Notes under the pieces: model-generated
Told to the model about the DNA's origin: nothing
Seen by the model: only the letters and a program-made list of their open reading frames with translations
Databases searched by the model: none
Shown: positions 9,877 to 22,014 of the stretch, one piece after another
How positions within the stretch are numbered: position 1 is the stretch's first letter
How the letters are laid out: each line of letters opens with the position of its first letter
DNA from: Verpa conica
Lineage: Eukaryota; Ascomycota; Pezizomycetes; Pezizales; Morchellaceae
Length of the DNA: 64,000 nt
NCBI GenBank assembly: GCA_033030425.1
Contig: JAUFSD010000002.1
Location: forward strand, 372,001-436,000
Direction: 5' to 3'
Translations under genes and position numbers: made by a program

Positions 9877-12290
9877 GGAAAATATTGCTTGTAAAGGCAG
9901 GTTACTCTACGTTGTGACACTTGTAGAGTACATGTAGGCATTTGTCTTTAAAGTCCCTACTTGGGAGGGGGGGCGCGCGCATATATAGGTGGTAAGAAAG
10001 TAAGGCAACCACTTCTAATGGAACCCTAATCCTAAGAAAACAGCCATATGAGGCTATGAGGTTCGAGTGCAGTGGTTGGTGAGGTTCTATCGAGGGTCGT
10101 GAGAGTAAACGTAGGTTGTTGTAACCGCAATGGCGGCGAATGCTGATTAGTTGCCTCTCTCGGCTGTATTTAGGACTTGGCGTTACAGTCAGGGATTTCA
10201 TATATCTTTGTTTTTTGCTTCGGCGTGAGTGTTAATGATCTACAGTAGAATAGCCGCTAAATAACTTTATATTTCCTTTTATAGGTGTACTTCCTTCATA
10301 CACGATCACTCGCATATAACTGTCATGCTGTAGGTATGAATGAATGAATTAATCAAAAATACTCATGTTATAATAGGTACGATTTAGTAGAGTAAAGAAG
10401 GAGTCTACATTTAGTTAAGGACACCTAGAGGGTATTTTAGTATGTAGTGCAACCTAGGGATATTTTCCAAGTAGTTGACTAATCAAAAATTATTAGTCTA
10501 TCCCACAGTTAACCCTGCTTCTACATATAGCAGATAACTCTAGTAGCCTTCTTTTCAAAGGACACTATAGTTATATTGGACCGGAATTCCAATTACACGC
10601 CCCTGAACGCCACTAGCTACGTTTCCTATATAGGAATAGCGAGATACGGACATATATCAATTTTTAACAGCAATTTCATTATTATAATTACACAAGGCTT
10701 CAATCAAACTTAAAATTACACAAAATTTACTAAGATACCTAAGACTACGTACCATCACCCACAAACAATCTCTCAGCGAATATAAATCTAAGATTCATCT
10801 TAACAGACCTCCCCAAATCCCCCGCATTAACCCAACCACCTCCGTCTCTGAAGCACTGACCCCATTAGAATACACTGTTATCTTAGACACATGTAAGGTA
10901 TTAGCACCACTCTCAAATTAACAGTACTTGAGTTATATAACCATCTATACTTCCATGAGAAGCCGGTCCGTATAATGTCGACATACCCTACAACGCTATA
11001 CTCTTCCGAAGTCCTAAGCGCCCTAAACTATCCTATACAAATAATAACTATACACCCTCCTATAAACCCCCCTTACTAATCCCACCTACACGTCTATCGG
11101 TCCCAACAGAATAATTACCCAACAACCCCCCCTCCCCTCGGGCATTGATAACGGGAGGGGGGGAGGTTAACGTTATCATAGTTTGTCATAGCTACGATTA
11201 GTGATCTATCTCTCCCTTATACACCAGCACAGAATCATAAACAATGACTCGAGGGGGTTTGCGCAAATCTCAATCGCCAAAGACTCCCCTCCTCTCTCTT
11301 CGCTATTGAACCAATCATTATCATTACCCTCGTCCGCCTAACAAGTAACAAAAAATCCGTCCTACTACACACTCTCCGCTCCTCCATATCTCTCTTTTCG
11401 TAACCACAAACGAGGTAAAAAATAGATATTTCAAAAAAAGAAAAAAAAGGAAAAAAAAGGAAACTCATTCACTGCCATTATGATTAACACATCACATCAC
11501 AGAGATATCGTCACAGCTTATCACTCGCATGAACACACGCACTTAGCCTATAGAGACCAAGATCGAAGATAGGACCAAAAAAAACTGCCACCAGACCAAG
11601 AGGACTCCCTCGGGAAAGACAAGCTACTAGAAGAAAAGTTCAGAGCCAGATAAGTAGCGGGAGCAGAGAATAAACCACAATCCACCATACCCCCTCATAG
11701 CGCAAATTCGCTTCTACACTAAAAACTCATTACCTAGTCTCAATAACCTCCTTGCCAAAAAAATAAATGGGCCACCGAAAAAAAAGAATAGTTAATTCAC
11801 TCAAGACCTCTTCTGAAAAACACAAGACAAAAGTTTAGAACGGTAAAAAGAGGAAAAACGCCTAATAACCCCCGCCCCGCCCCACAACAAAAAAAACAGT
11901 TGCAATCAACATCTTTGCGAATCCCCCCGCTAAAGAATGAAGTAGAAAAGCAGAAAGAAAAATCAGACGCTCATGATACTCGAAATACAGAAAATGACCG
12001 CAAAACTACTCCCTCAGTGATCAGAGCTCAACCAGTGTAGACTGACGCTAGAAAAGAAAAGAAAATAGTAAAGTGATAGAGAATATGTATGAAAAGCCTG
12101 TCAAAGTAAAAGCTTTTGAAAGAAATATAGAAAAAGAATAGTTAAGAAGAAACACCTCATCCCTCTCCACAAGCCAGTTTGCTCTCTCCAGATCAAACCG
12201 TATAATAAAAAGATATAGAATAAAAGAAAAAAAATTGTTCCTTTCCTTCAACTGTCCACAGATTTCCACTTACTTTCTCACTTCACTGCA
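9877..12290. other. Gene-free interval between the Gag-like gene and kar9
   Basis: No supported gene. The right half (about 11200-12290) is rich in A-runs and lies at the 3' side of kar9, so it probably includes that gene's 3' untranslated region. A variant copy of the ATTC-tailed repeat is at 10331-10379. Confidence 0.5.
10331..10379 (-). mobile_element. Variant ATTC-tailed micro-insertion
   Basis: The minus strand reads GATTAATTCATTCATTCA, a variant of the repeat at 3196 and 59888. TAGGTA at 10331-10336 recurs at 10374-10379 and could be a short target duplication of 6 bp, but that length could arise by chance. Confidence 0.4.
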
Positions 12291-15200
12291 TCAGTGTTTC
12301 CACTTCGGCCTCCCGTCATACCCCCATCCTTTTGATACAGGTGGCATGCTGTTCCTCTTTCCTCTCCCATCAACGCTTCCTGTCACACTCGCCCTTCCGT
12401 TTGTGGGTAGGCCAGCACTTCCATGCGCACCAATACCATCACCCCCACCTGTAGGCCCATTACCTGGCGTCGACGGTCTTGGTAGCATACTCATCCGGTT
12501 GCTTCTAAAGTAACCAAGTGCACTGCTCGCCATTGCACTTGCTGGCCTAGAGAATAATTTCTTTTGCTCTCTCTCCTCGTAGTGCTCTTCCTCATCATGG
12601 TACTCTTGCCCAAACTGAGCAGACATAGGGGAGTTAGTTGTGGACTGGGATTGACGGTGGGATTGATAACGAAGCTGGCTAGTGCTAGATTGTCTCCGCA
12701 ACTCTGGTCTGCTTGACCCAAGCTGCGGGATACCAGAGGTTCTTGGGGCAGGACTAGGGCTCTTGCGGAGACCTGCAGTAGCCCGACGACCCATAGAACT
12801 GAAGGATGTTGAGAGTCTATGGTAGCCTGGGGATCCAGGGGGATTTGACTGGCTCAGGGGGCTCGGGACGGGAATGCGTGTATGATTGCCTTGGGATGAA
12901 TTGGAGCGGGGTGTAGTGATCGTGGGTCTTATCGGAGTGCCATTTGCGTTCTTTGCACTGGGGCTAGGGGTACTAATACTAAGAGGCTTGAAGCTATGGT
13001 CATAAAGACCATTGTTTATATTAGTGGATGTGTTCCATCTTGGTCTACCATCAAATTTCTTAGAACTAGATGAGGAGCCAACTGACGACTTCCTCGAACT
13101 CTGCCCTGAAGGCGGCGTCTGGTTTGACGGCGCCGATGATGTCCTAACCATTCCAGTTGAGCTCGGGGAAAGTGTTGAACCTCCAGTGGATAACAGGCGA
13201 GAGTGCGGCGACTTCTTCGGGATACCACTCATGGAATTTCTACCTTGAGGGCTTGTCGAGGTGCTTAGGCGCCTGGATCCGGATATGGGAGACCGTTTCC
13301 GCTCCAAGGTTGTTGGCGACGTAGGCATTATAACTGAGCTTGCTGGCGAACTTCCGGGAGTAACCATTCCAGAGCCATTATACGAACGAACATCCAAGGA
13401 AGTGATGGTTGACATTGAATCACGGAGTGTCTGGGAGTTGAGTTGTAGTTCGTCTAGGTCCTGTTCCATATCCGCCATTGAAGCTTCAAGGTTCTTCCAT
13501 CGTGTCCGCATCGCCGTCTCAAGTCTGATAATCTCGCCATTGACAGTAATCCGGTCACGAACACCTTTACTGATAAGCCCCAAGGCTCGGTCAATCGCGC
13601 TGCCTGTTTGTTCCATAGATATCAGTATCCTACCAAGACTTAGGCCGCGCAGCCAAAGATACATACCGTAATGCACCTTTTTAGCCTCGTAGTTCTGCAT
13701 CCTTGAAACTAGGCCTTCGTCGATTCTCCCGCCACTTTCTTCCCAGACTGTGACGGCATCTCTCAACTTGGCCAGGCTCCTCTCGACGCTCCCAATCATT
13801 GATGCAGTTTGTTTGCCAGCATTTCTGAACAAGGCAACCCATTTGTCTTCCCCGAGCTCTTTCTTTAGTCCTTCGACATCGGAATCGAGTTTCTTCCACT
13901 TCTTTTCTAGGGAGCTTCGGCGGGACATTAAATCTTCACATGCGCTGGGAAATATATTTTCGGCTCTCGCTTGGAAACTCTGTAGTCTCATTGGTAGGAA
14001 ATCCAGGCTGACTCTCAACGGTTGCATCCGGGCGATTAGCCCTAGTAAAGAGCTGTCTTCTAGCTTTGTAACGGCTGCTTTTGGCGTCGAGGTGTTTGGT
14101 GCGTCCTCTATGATAGTTTGCAAGGTGTCTAGATCCACCCCACCAACTCCATCTTCCATTAAACTTCGATGTCTCTTCTCTTCCTCTTCGAAAACAATTG
14201 TCTGGCATGCATCGAGCTCAGCTTGAATGTCCTGCAGGATCATTGTCCACAGCTCGGTCCACTCCATAGCCGTCTCGACCTGGTCTTTAACACCCTTCAA
14301 GATTCCCTTGACTTCCTTCCAACCGTCTAGTACAACGTCCATACTCTTTAGGATTTCCACCAGAGTTGGTTTTACCGAATTAATGTCCTCCCTTTGCCGT
14401 AGCTCCTCGATAAGCTCAACATACACATTGATAAGACCTGAGAACTTGCCAACGGCACCGTCCACACTGTTTAGTGACTCACGGCCTTGTGCAGCCCACT
14501 CGACGTCATCCTCCGCGTCTAGGCCGCGGAGGACTTTCTTGGCAGTATCGATCCATCGACAAATCTGGTCACTGGCACTGATAAGCGCGTTGCAAGCCTC
14601 GCCAGCAGTAGGGAGTTGCCGAATTCGTGACGAGATATCGGAGGATAACGGTAGGGAGAGCGAGGTCAAACGCGAGAGCTGAGCAGAGAATGAAACACGG
14701 GATAGGGAGAAGACAGAAGCTCGCCGTTGGAGTGAAGTTGTCGAAGTGGAGTTGCTGTGCGGGCTGCCGTTGCTAGGGGCTGGGTCCGTCGTGTCGTCAG
14801 TGAAACGAGCCGTCGACGGCATCTTTGAGTCGTCGGTCAGAGTAGAGTAGGAGGTGTCAGGCCGTTCCCGACCCGGAGAGGTAAGCTGGGTAAAATGTTC
14901 CTGGGTCTTTGCAGCTGGGAGTGCATTTTCGTACTCTTCAGTAACTCCATTCTGCATGTTCTCCTTTTCCTGGTGTAGTTGTCCATTTCTGGCCTGTAGC
15001 TGTTGGTACTCTTCTGCCCCTCCATGGTGTTCTCCGTACTCCTCTTCCTCTTCGATAGGAGTAGGCGGCAATTCCTTTTGCAGTGCCATACCGTTGGTGG
15101 TAGCGGATTGTATTAGGTCAGGCAGGAGTCTCCTGTGAGGTGAGGGAGAGGGAGATAGACGGTCCCTGTTTGAGTTACGCTTCTCGGCGTCCGCTTCAAG

Positions 15201-15296
15201 CATTCTAATCCTTGCAGCCAGACCGGGGGAGGGTTTTCGGGTGGAACGGGTAACTATTCGGGGATCCTGGATGCGACCACGGGAGTCCTCTGACAT
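12291..15296 (-). CDS. kar9: Kar9-like spindle-positioning protein
   Basis: An uninterrupted frame of 1001 residues. A disordered N-terminus (about 1-190) precedes a long helical region, about 195-620, matching the Kar9 domain: LSRLTSLSLPLSSDISSRIR, ISASDQICRWIDTAKKVLRG, VYVELIEELRQRED, ATAMRTRWKNLEASM-like helices. The C-terminal third is Ser/Pro/Arg-rich and disordered, with two S-x-I-P motifs in basic context (MSGIPKKSP near residue 690, TSGIPQLG near 850) and a T-x-I-P (HTRIPVPSP near 806). Such motifs bind EB1/Bim1 at microtubule plus ends. In yeast Kar9 links Bim1-bound microtubules to myosin on actin to orient the spindle; the filamentous-fungal homologue is expected to act similarly. 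The upstream region is long and gene-free, leaving room for an extended leader. Confidence 0.85.
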   Translation of the reverse strand: MSEDSRGRIQDPRIVTRSTRKPSPGLAARIRMLEADAEKRNSNRDRLSPSPSPHRRLLPDLIQSATTNGMALQKELPPTPIEEEEEYGEHHGGAEEYQQLQARNGQLHQEKENMQNGVTEEYENALPAAKTQEHFTQLTSPGRERPDTSYSTLTDDSKMPSTARFTDDTTDPAPSNGSPHSNSTSTTSLQRRASVFSLSRVSFSAQLSRLTSLSLPLSSDISSRIRQLPTAGEACNALISASDQICRWIDTAKKVLRGLDAEDDVEWAAQGRESLNSVDGAVGKFSGLINVYVELIEELRQREDINSVKPTLVEILKSMDVVLDGWKEVKGILKGVKDQVETAMEWTELWTMILQDIQAELDACQTIVFEEEEKRHRSLMEDGVGGVDLDTLQTIIEDAPNTSTPKAAVTKLEDSSLLGLIARMQPLRVSLDFLPMRLQSFQARAENIFPSACEDLMSRRSSLEKKWKKLDSDVEGLKKELGEDKWVALFRNAGKQTASMIGSVERSLAKLRDAVTVWEESGGRIDEGLVSRMQNYEAKKVHYGMYLWLRGLSLGRILISMEQTGSAIDRALGLISKGVRDRITVNGEIIRLETAMRTRWKNLEASMADMEQDLDELQLNSQTLRDSMSTITSLDVRSYNGSGMVTPGSSPASSVIMPTSPTTLERKRSPISGSRRLSTSTSPQGRNSMSGIPKKSPHSRLLSTGGSTLSPSSTGMVRTSSAPSNQTPPSGQSSRKSSVGSSSSSKKFDGRPRWNTSTNINNGLYDHSFKPLSISTPSPSAKNANGTPIRPTITTPRSNSSQGNHTRIPVPSPLSQSNPPGSPGYHRLSTSFSSMGRRATAGLRKSPSPAPRTSGIPQLGSSRPELRRQSSTSQLRYQSHRQSQSTTNSPMSAQFGQEYHDEEEHYEEREQKKLFSRPASAMASSALGYFRSNRMSMLPRPSTPGNGPTGGGDGIGAHGSAGLPTNGRASVTGSVDGRGKRNSMPPVSKGWGYDGRPKWKH

Positions 15297-18200
15297 TTTA
15301 ATCAGAGGGACGGTCGGTGTTGATGTTATTGTTGATGTTGTCGTGTTGCGTTCGTGTTCGTGTTGCTTCCAGAAGTTGGTTAGACTATGATGGAAGGAGT
15401 GGTCTGTGGTTGCCGCCGTGATTCCGGTGGTTGAGGATTGGGTGGAGGTTAAGGTGGAGGTCAGGGTGGAAACGGAACAGATTTACAGTAATGGTGATGA
15501 AAGATGGACAGGGTATAGTATCCGGTATGGTATTCTCTTCTTCTCTCTGGGGTGTTTTCCGGTATTGATTCCCTGGTGTTTTTTTCACTCTTTATCTATT
15601 CTGGCCTGGCCGTCAGTGTCTGTTTCACTCCCCTTCCCTGTAACGCTGATCGTGCTTCTTGCTCTGGTTCTGCTTCTTGGTTCTGCTGGATCTCACCTAT
15701 TAGATGGCAGGTTGAGTATAACCCGTAACAGCCTTTAACCCTCTCAGCGTAAGATGCGTAGGTATTCCCGCCCTGTAGCCGCGTAAAGCTTCGTGTTCTG
15801 TAATTGGCTGCCCAACTCGGACCACGTAGCAACCGATCTCTCAGCAAACCTCCACACGGCTCTGCAAGGGTTGTTCCTCGGGACCTGTTGGGGAAAGGCA
15901 GAGGGGGACGCTCTGCTTCTTTTGATCGGGGTAGGCAAGGAAGGGATGGAGAGAAGACAAGGAGCTGTAGCTTCTAGAGCGGATGTAGATAGAACACGAT
16001 ATGTACGATGATGCTGCCCTTCTCTCTTTCTGCCCTCGTTCTTGTTCGCTCTGGGTTCTGCTCAATGGTCGCTACGGGAATGGAATGGCTGTCATGTACG
16101 ATACATGTGGCTCTCCTGCCCTGCGTCTCGTCAGGGGGAGGAGGGGATTCAAGCCTCAGTTACTACATGTATACAACAACAGCTCTTCTCACATCTGTAA
16201 AGAGAGAGACATGTCATGTCCCTTCCCTTTTCTTTTTCTTTTCCCTTCTCCCTTCCCCTACATACATACGGGAAGGGAAAGAAAAGAAAAAAGCGGGATT
16301 TTCATCAATGAAATTCCGCTCGACCCCAGCACCAGCAGGTCTGTAACCCAGCAACAGGCGCACCGACCACCTTCCATTCCAACCACCGAAGGTACCCGGT
16401 ACGACACGCCCGGTAAGGTAAGCGCGACCCGGGAAATACAACCCTCCAATTTCTCCCTTCACCTCCACATTTTTTTTTTCTGGGGCGAGGGTTCTTTGCG
16501 TGATGTGATGGAAAGAGGGCAATATGTAAGTCTAACTCAAAAGAAGAGATGCGCGGGGAATGAATCAGCACAATCACCGTCACGAGCTCATCTCAAAATT
16601 GTGGGTTAAATGATGCTGATAGGTTCTAAATAAATGGTGGTTGAGAGAAATATATTCTTCCCTCCCCTCCCAATCCTCCCCCCCCTCCCCAATCCCCCAT
16701 CCCCCTCCCCCAGCTTTTTGCCAAAGTATGCTGCCACTTTGCTCATATGATGCAATGAACTCGAAACGAAACGAAAATTTTTCCTATCTCCCCTCATCCC
16801 TCGTCTAATTGTAAAAGACCCGTCCCTCCCTTGCCGGCTTTATACGGGAGCGGATATATAGCACTGGGCAGTTAAAAGTGCCGTGTGGAGAAGGATAAAT
16901 GAATAAAAAAGAATTAAAAAATAAAATCAAAAAGTGACAAACAACCTACGTTCGAGACTTCGCGTCAGCATTCCTTACGACAACAGCCACAAGATCTTAT
17001 TGGCACAGGAGTGAATGTGAAATGTGTTTTAGGATATGCACTTACTGCCCTATGATCGAACTTTTGCTCCTGGTAACACCCCCCTCCTAGCGATCGATGT
17101 ATGTAGCTTATCTCGATTCCATCTTATCTAAAACTCCACTCGATATCTATGTATCTACCTATTCTCCTACCGCCTATCCTGGGTTTTGCCCGCCATCAGC
17201 AAGAGGCTTTTTTGTCTCACACTATTACTGTGGTATACATGTATGTATAGAGTACAGCGCTAACCTAACGGAGGCGCGCGGTCTTTTATGCAACGTCAAC
17301 TACCATATACCAATACTTTTTTCATTACTGCTACTACATGTATAGTTCATGTTAGGTTATTAATAGACTATGGATTATCTGTAAAAAAATTTTTGTCTAG
17401 CTACATAGTGGAGGGAGTACCGCCGGAGGAGGAGGATCAGCGAGACTTACCGCTTGGATTGCTTTTCTACTCGGGCCTCAGCTGCAGGTTTTACTTGGAG
17501 GCTTGTGGTAGGAATATTCCAACTCAATTGATCGACTTGAAGCATTGGAGTAGTGGCGACTAGTTGGTGAATGTACCTGCTAGGCTTGAGCTATATAAAA
17601 AAAAAGAAGAAAAAAATTACTTGTATCAGAATAGGAAATAACCCTTACTGTTTCGGATACTTTGTTTATGGCGACTAGAAAGGGTAAATGATAGGGTTAT
17701 TAGAACTATGGCAGATAATGGGGATGGGGTTTCATGTGGGAGTACGTTGAGGGTTTTGAAAGAATCAATGGGCGGTATATAGAAGATACCGAGGAGTAGA
17801 AGAGAAATTTGCAATTAGAAGTAATTCATCTCGGGTTTCCCGTCTACTATGATACACTGATATCACACAAGAAGAATACTCAAAAAAAACGAAAACATAA
17901 ACTAGTAATCTGCTCTTATGGTATTATAGGTTGGTTATATTAAGTAGTAATTTAACTACAAATACAATACCAAGAAACACATGGAATACAGAAGTTATTA
18001 TGAACCGTCATGTAGCACCAACTACATGTAAAAGAGTGCCTGTGTTCCATCTAAGCTCTAGCTCTATGTAGCCGCTCTTGCACGCCTGAAAGGGAAAAGT
18101 CTGTTCATATAATCATAACGGGTAGATAATATGCGGGGGTGGGGTGGGGTAGGGTGGGGAATAAAAAAAAAAATTAACCTAGCTCTCTAGAGATGTACTG

Positions 18201-18344
18201 ACTAGAAGCCATTCCTTCACAAAATACCCATTTCACGCTCGATACTACCAACACGAGAGAAGATAAAAGCTTTATCATTCCTACCACCCAGCAATATTAG
18301 CACCTCCCCAATTGCAAGTGAACACACACACAATTCCAGAATTC
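15297..18344. other. Long gene-free interval upstream of kar9
   Basis: Overlapping short frames occur in all registers but none has domain-like content. Pyrimidine/purine-rich tracts (about 16210-16290 and 16660-16720) account for several of them. The part next to 15297 should include the kar9 promoter and leader; the part next to 18344 the 3' region of the F-box gene. Confidence 0.5.
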
Positions 18345-19888
18345 TCACCTCAAGGAAAACTCCGCCAAATCATCCGACAACCTATTCCAACTCCAAAAGC
18401 CCTCCCAAGCCAGCTTATTACTCCCCGTCCACCTACCCCCAGTACGAATACTCTTCAGTCTCAGCTGCATCCTAAACAAATACCTCTCTATCCCCTGCGG
18501 CACCGTCTCCACATCCACTCTCCCAAACGGATCAATCCTCCAGCGTCCCCTCGATACATACTTCACCCACCCGCCTAGCGCCGTCATTCCCAGCGTCTGC
18601 GTATCCCTCAGGTGAGCCGGGGTTAGCGCCGTCTTTGAAAAGCCATGCACAACCTCCGCCGGCTCACTCGACGTCAGCAACGACAACACCGTCCCGTCTG
18701 GGTAGAACCGTATATATCTATAATAGGTGACTATATGCACTGGTGTGTTCCAACCAGATTGGGAAGCGCCGGAGCGAACATAGTTGCATGTGCTTATGTA
18801 GATACCGTTGAAACGGATCCTAGGACGGGATAAAAACATCTTACGCCAGCTATTGCTGTAGTTTTTTACTTCCTCTTCGTCACTGGGGATTATTCGTTTT
18901 TCTTCCTCTTCCTCTTCTGCTTCGTTATCCTCGATACCCACTTCGGGGGTGGTATCGGAAAGGGTGCGTGGGAGGTCGGTCCCGTTGACGGTGACACTCC
19001 AGTCCCAGAGCATGCGTTTGTATGTTGCGGTACAGACGTCGCGCCAGATGGACTGTTCGGTGATGACCAGGAAGGCAAGTGCTTTGCAGACCTGTGCGCA
19101 CCGTGCGAAGGATGCTATGTCTGATGTGGCAAGGTCCCTAAGGATGTGGAGTAGCAGTTCGCGCGGGAGGGCCGTGAGTGGTGAGTATGCTGGTTCGACA
19201 TCTGTGGGTTCGGCACCTTCAATAGTTGGGGGTTGAGCGGGAGGGATTGAGAGGTGTGCGAAGGATGCAACGAGGGAAGCTATGGCTGCAGAATTGGATG
19301 CGAGGGTGGACGGGGGGAGGGTTTCCAGGTGTGGAGTGGAAGACTCGGGTACCGTGGAGAGCTTCTCGGCCTCCTTCTCCTTCTCCTTCTCCTTCCCTTT
19401 GCCCTTTGAGGGCCCCCCGGTGGACGTAGTATGGGGGTAGTATTTCTCGCGATATTGAGAATCGACTTTTTCGTCCATCTGTATACAATTAGCTTCCGGT
19501 AGATGTGTAGGGATAGTAGCAATACCCTAAAAGCCTTCCGGTATAAACTTAGACTCTCCCCTAAGTTCCCTTGTGTCTCCTTCTCCACAGCTTTCTCGTA
19601 GTGCTCCAATGCACTCTCGGGGCCAACCTCCGTACCCGCTACTAGGCTAATGGAGGATCTCCGCGCTACCGGTGAGGTAGAGCGGCCCCGGGGGAGTGGG
19701 GGTGCATCTTCGTCTTCCTCGAGGGGTTGTGAGTGCGAGAGTCGCCGGGTTGCGAATGAGGGCTTGGGTTTTGAGGAACTAGCGGCGCCAGAAGCAGCAG
19801 TAGTCGTAGTTTGAGGCCGGGTGCGTGCTGTGACCTCGGCTTTCCATTGCTGGCGGAAACGGGATAGCTCTGTTTCGCGGTCATCCAT
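18345..19888 (-). CDS. F-box protein of the Pof7/Hrt3/FBXO9 family
   Basis: Two exons on the minus strand, 19888-19526 and 19478-18345, with a 47-bp intron (GTATTG, CTAAT branch, CAG), encode 498 residues. The junction restores the conserved family segment YRKAFRMDEKVDSQYREKY, which ends the N-terminal TPR-like helical region (ALEHYEKAVEKETQGNL). The F-box follows the acidic/Lys linker: LTALPRELLLHILRDL ... IASFARCAQVCKALAFLV, about 217-265. The C-terminal part has RPRIRFNGIYISTCNYVR, HIVTYYRYIRFYPDGTVL and WSWNRLSDDLAEFSLR, matching this family's substrate-side domain. It is expected to recruit substrates to an SCF (Skp1-cullin-F-box) ubiquitin ligase. The intron phase and motif continuity make the gene model strong. 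Confidence 0.9.
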
Positions 19889-20546
19889 GTTTGTGTATAA
19901 GGGTGGAGTGGTGATAGTTGTGGAATTGGTGGAGAGGTGGTAGAGGTGGAGTATTTACTTCCTTTAACGATTACTTGTACTCTATTGTCCTACTTGCCCA
20001 TGCAAGATGTAAGAGTCACTGCATAAGAGTCACAAAAAGAGTTGTGAGTGAGTGGGGTATAAGTGGCGGGGTGAGTGGAGGTGAGTGGAGGTGAGTGGTG
20101 GTGAGTGAGTGAGTGAGTACGTGTACTGTAGTGGTGAGTGTCAGTGACGCAGATACGAGATAAGCAGGAGAACCCTAACCCTAGGTCCCTGCCTACCACC
20201 ACAACTTTTAAATACGAAGGGGGATATATAGTAGGGGGTGCATATATCTATTTAATGCACGATAGACAGAATTGATGTAGCCCTTCCAAATCAGGGTGTA
20301 TTCATTTATTCCCCCCCTCTGTCTCACCCAGCGATGACATCGGATCTGATTGCGGGGATCTGTGGCGAAAAGTTTTATCAGATGGAGAATTCCCGGCTAC
20401 GGCAAACACTTCTTCAACCCCACACTCAACTCTCTGCATATCGCATCTCTGCATACCTGCGCTCTGCCTGTCATCTCATCCCCACTCGAGCATCTTGGCC
20501 TGGCCAAGTGGGAATAGGTGAGTGAGAGAGTGTGAACGTCATCGCG
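19889..20546. promoter_or_regulatory. Divergent promoter between the F-box and carrier genes
   Basis: The two genes diverge across 658 bp. It includes a GTGAG-type tandem stretch (about 20041-20120) and an upstream reading frame starting at ATG 20334 (63 codons, stop at 20525) that precedes the carrier start at 20547. If transcribed, that frame would be a uORF able to lower carrier translation. Confidence 0.45.
20041..20120. repeat. GTGAG-rich tandem stretch
   Basis: Repeated GTGAGTGG, GGTGAGTGGA and GTGAGTGAGTGA units. On the minus strand this reads as CACTCAC repeats. Variable copy number is likely. Confidence 0.7.
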
Positions 20547-22014
20547 ATGGCAGAGACAGTGGCAAACACCTACAACAATCACCACGGCCACTACAGCTAC
20601 AATAACCACAATCCTCAGGACAGTCTGAATCCTTACACTAATCGTAATACTAAAGCTATGAGTGGGGTAGGTGTCTTTGCTGCGTCTTCAAAGATGGCAG
20701 GAGACAATGGCGGGGGCGGGGTAAGGGACGAGGGCGAGATCACAGCTACCCAGAAGATGTTGGCTGCATGCTCTGGGAGTCTGTTGACCAGTCTTTTAGG
20801 TATGTATATGTATTTCTGCTCTGGCTCTACTCTTTCTCGAAAACTATTGCTAACTCAGTCTATAGTAACACCTCTCGATGTTGTCCGTGTCCGTCTTCAA
20901 TCCCAACAGCCAACACCTCTCCCACCTCGGCCTTCATCCACCCTCCTCCGGGCCTCGAAACTCCCCTTGACACCACTAAACTTCACCTCCTCTGCCATCT
21001 CCCTCTCTACCCCCGAACTCGGCGTCACCGCATGCTGCCGCGAAGTCTTCTGGATCACAAACACCTCCGAGGCCTGTCTCGCCTCCTCCGCCCCCACAAC
21101 ATTCACCGACTCTTGCCTTGTTGAAGAAACCACCAGGCGACGCTTCAACGGAACCTGGGAAGGTCTTATGAAGATCGCCAAATACGAAGGCGTCACATCC
21201 CTATGGCGTGGACTCTCTCCAACCCTCTTGATGGCAATCCCAGCCAACGTAATCTACTTTACCGGCTACGACTCCCTTCGCGCATCCCCTTGGAGTCCAT
21301 TTAGTAGTCTTGGAACTACCTGGGCGCCGCTACTCGCCGGAAGCTCAGCACGCACAATCGCCGCGACGGTCATCTCCCCTCTAGAGCTATTCAGAACCCG
21401 ACTACAGGCCGCCGGAGCAGACCATACATTCTCGAGCACCTTGTCGGGTGTGAGGGCCATGGTCGCAGCCGAGGGTGTTGCGTCCTTGTGGCGCGGGCTA
21501 GGTTTGACGTTGTGGCGAGATGTGCCCTTCTCTGGGGTTTATTGGTTTGGGTATGAGTTGATTAAGGAGAAACTTCAGAGGGAGCGGGAGCTGAACTGGC
21601 ACCTTACGTCGGCGCCGTTGCATCTGCGGGGCCCGGAGAGGGTTGTTCCGAAGGATTTGCATAACGAGAGTACGTTCGTTGATGCGTTTATTGCTGGCGC
21701 GTCATCGGGAGCTGTAGCAGCTCTCTTGACGACGCCGTTTGATGTGGGCAAGACGAGGAGACAAGTAGCAGCCGAGGCGGGGAATGTGGGTATTCCGAAG
21801 CTCCTGTGGGGTATCTGGAGGACCGAGGGAATGGCTGGGTTGATGAAAGGGTGTGTACCGAGGATGTTGAAGGTTGCTCCTGCTTGTGCGATTATGGTGA
21901 GTTTATTCCTTGAGTATTGAGGGGAGTTGTGATTGACATATAATATAGATCTCAAGCTACGAAGTTGGTAAGAAGGCGGCCGCAAAAATGAATAAGAGAA
22001 CTGATTCATTGTGA
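20547..22014 (+). CDS. mtm1: Mitochondrial carrier, Mtm1/SLC25A39-40 type
   Basis: Three exons (20547-20799, 20866-21896, 21949-22014) give 449 residues. The first intron is 66 bp, a multiple of three without stops, so unspliced sequence reads through it; splicing restores LLVTPLDVVRVRLQSQ. The three carrier signatures are PLDVVR, PLELFR and PFDVGK. The first repeat holds a long matrix-side insertion with cysteines at about 141, 142, 155 and 168, followed by RRFNGTWEGLMKIAKYEG and LMAIPANVIYFTGYD, strongly resembling SLC25A39/40 and Mtm1. In animals that loop's cysteines bind an iron-sulfur cluster controlling carrier stability, and the protein is needed for mitochondrial glutathione import; yeast Mtm1 affects manganese and iron handling. 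The same role is inferred. The ATG at 20547 is the first in frame. Confidence 0.9.

Noticed and set aside
16001..16609. 202-codon plus-strand frame upstream of kar9
   Set aside because: Overlaps several equally long frames in pyrimidine/purine tracts and reads as low-complexity sequence.
20532..20546. Upstream in-frame GTG start for the carrier
   Set aside because: Nuclear genes rarely initiate at GTG; the ATG at 20547 is adjacent and adequate.
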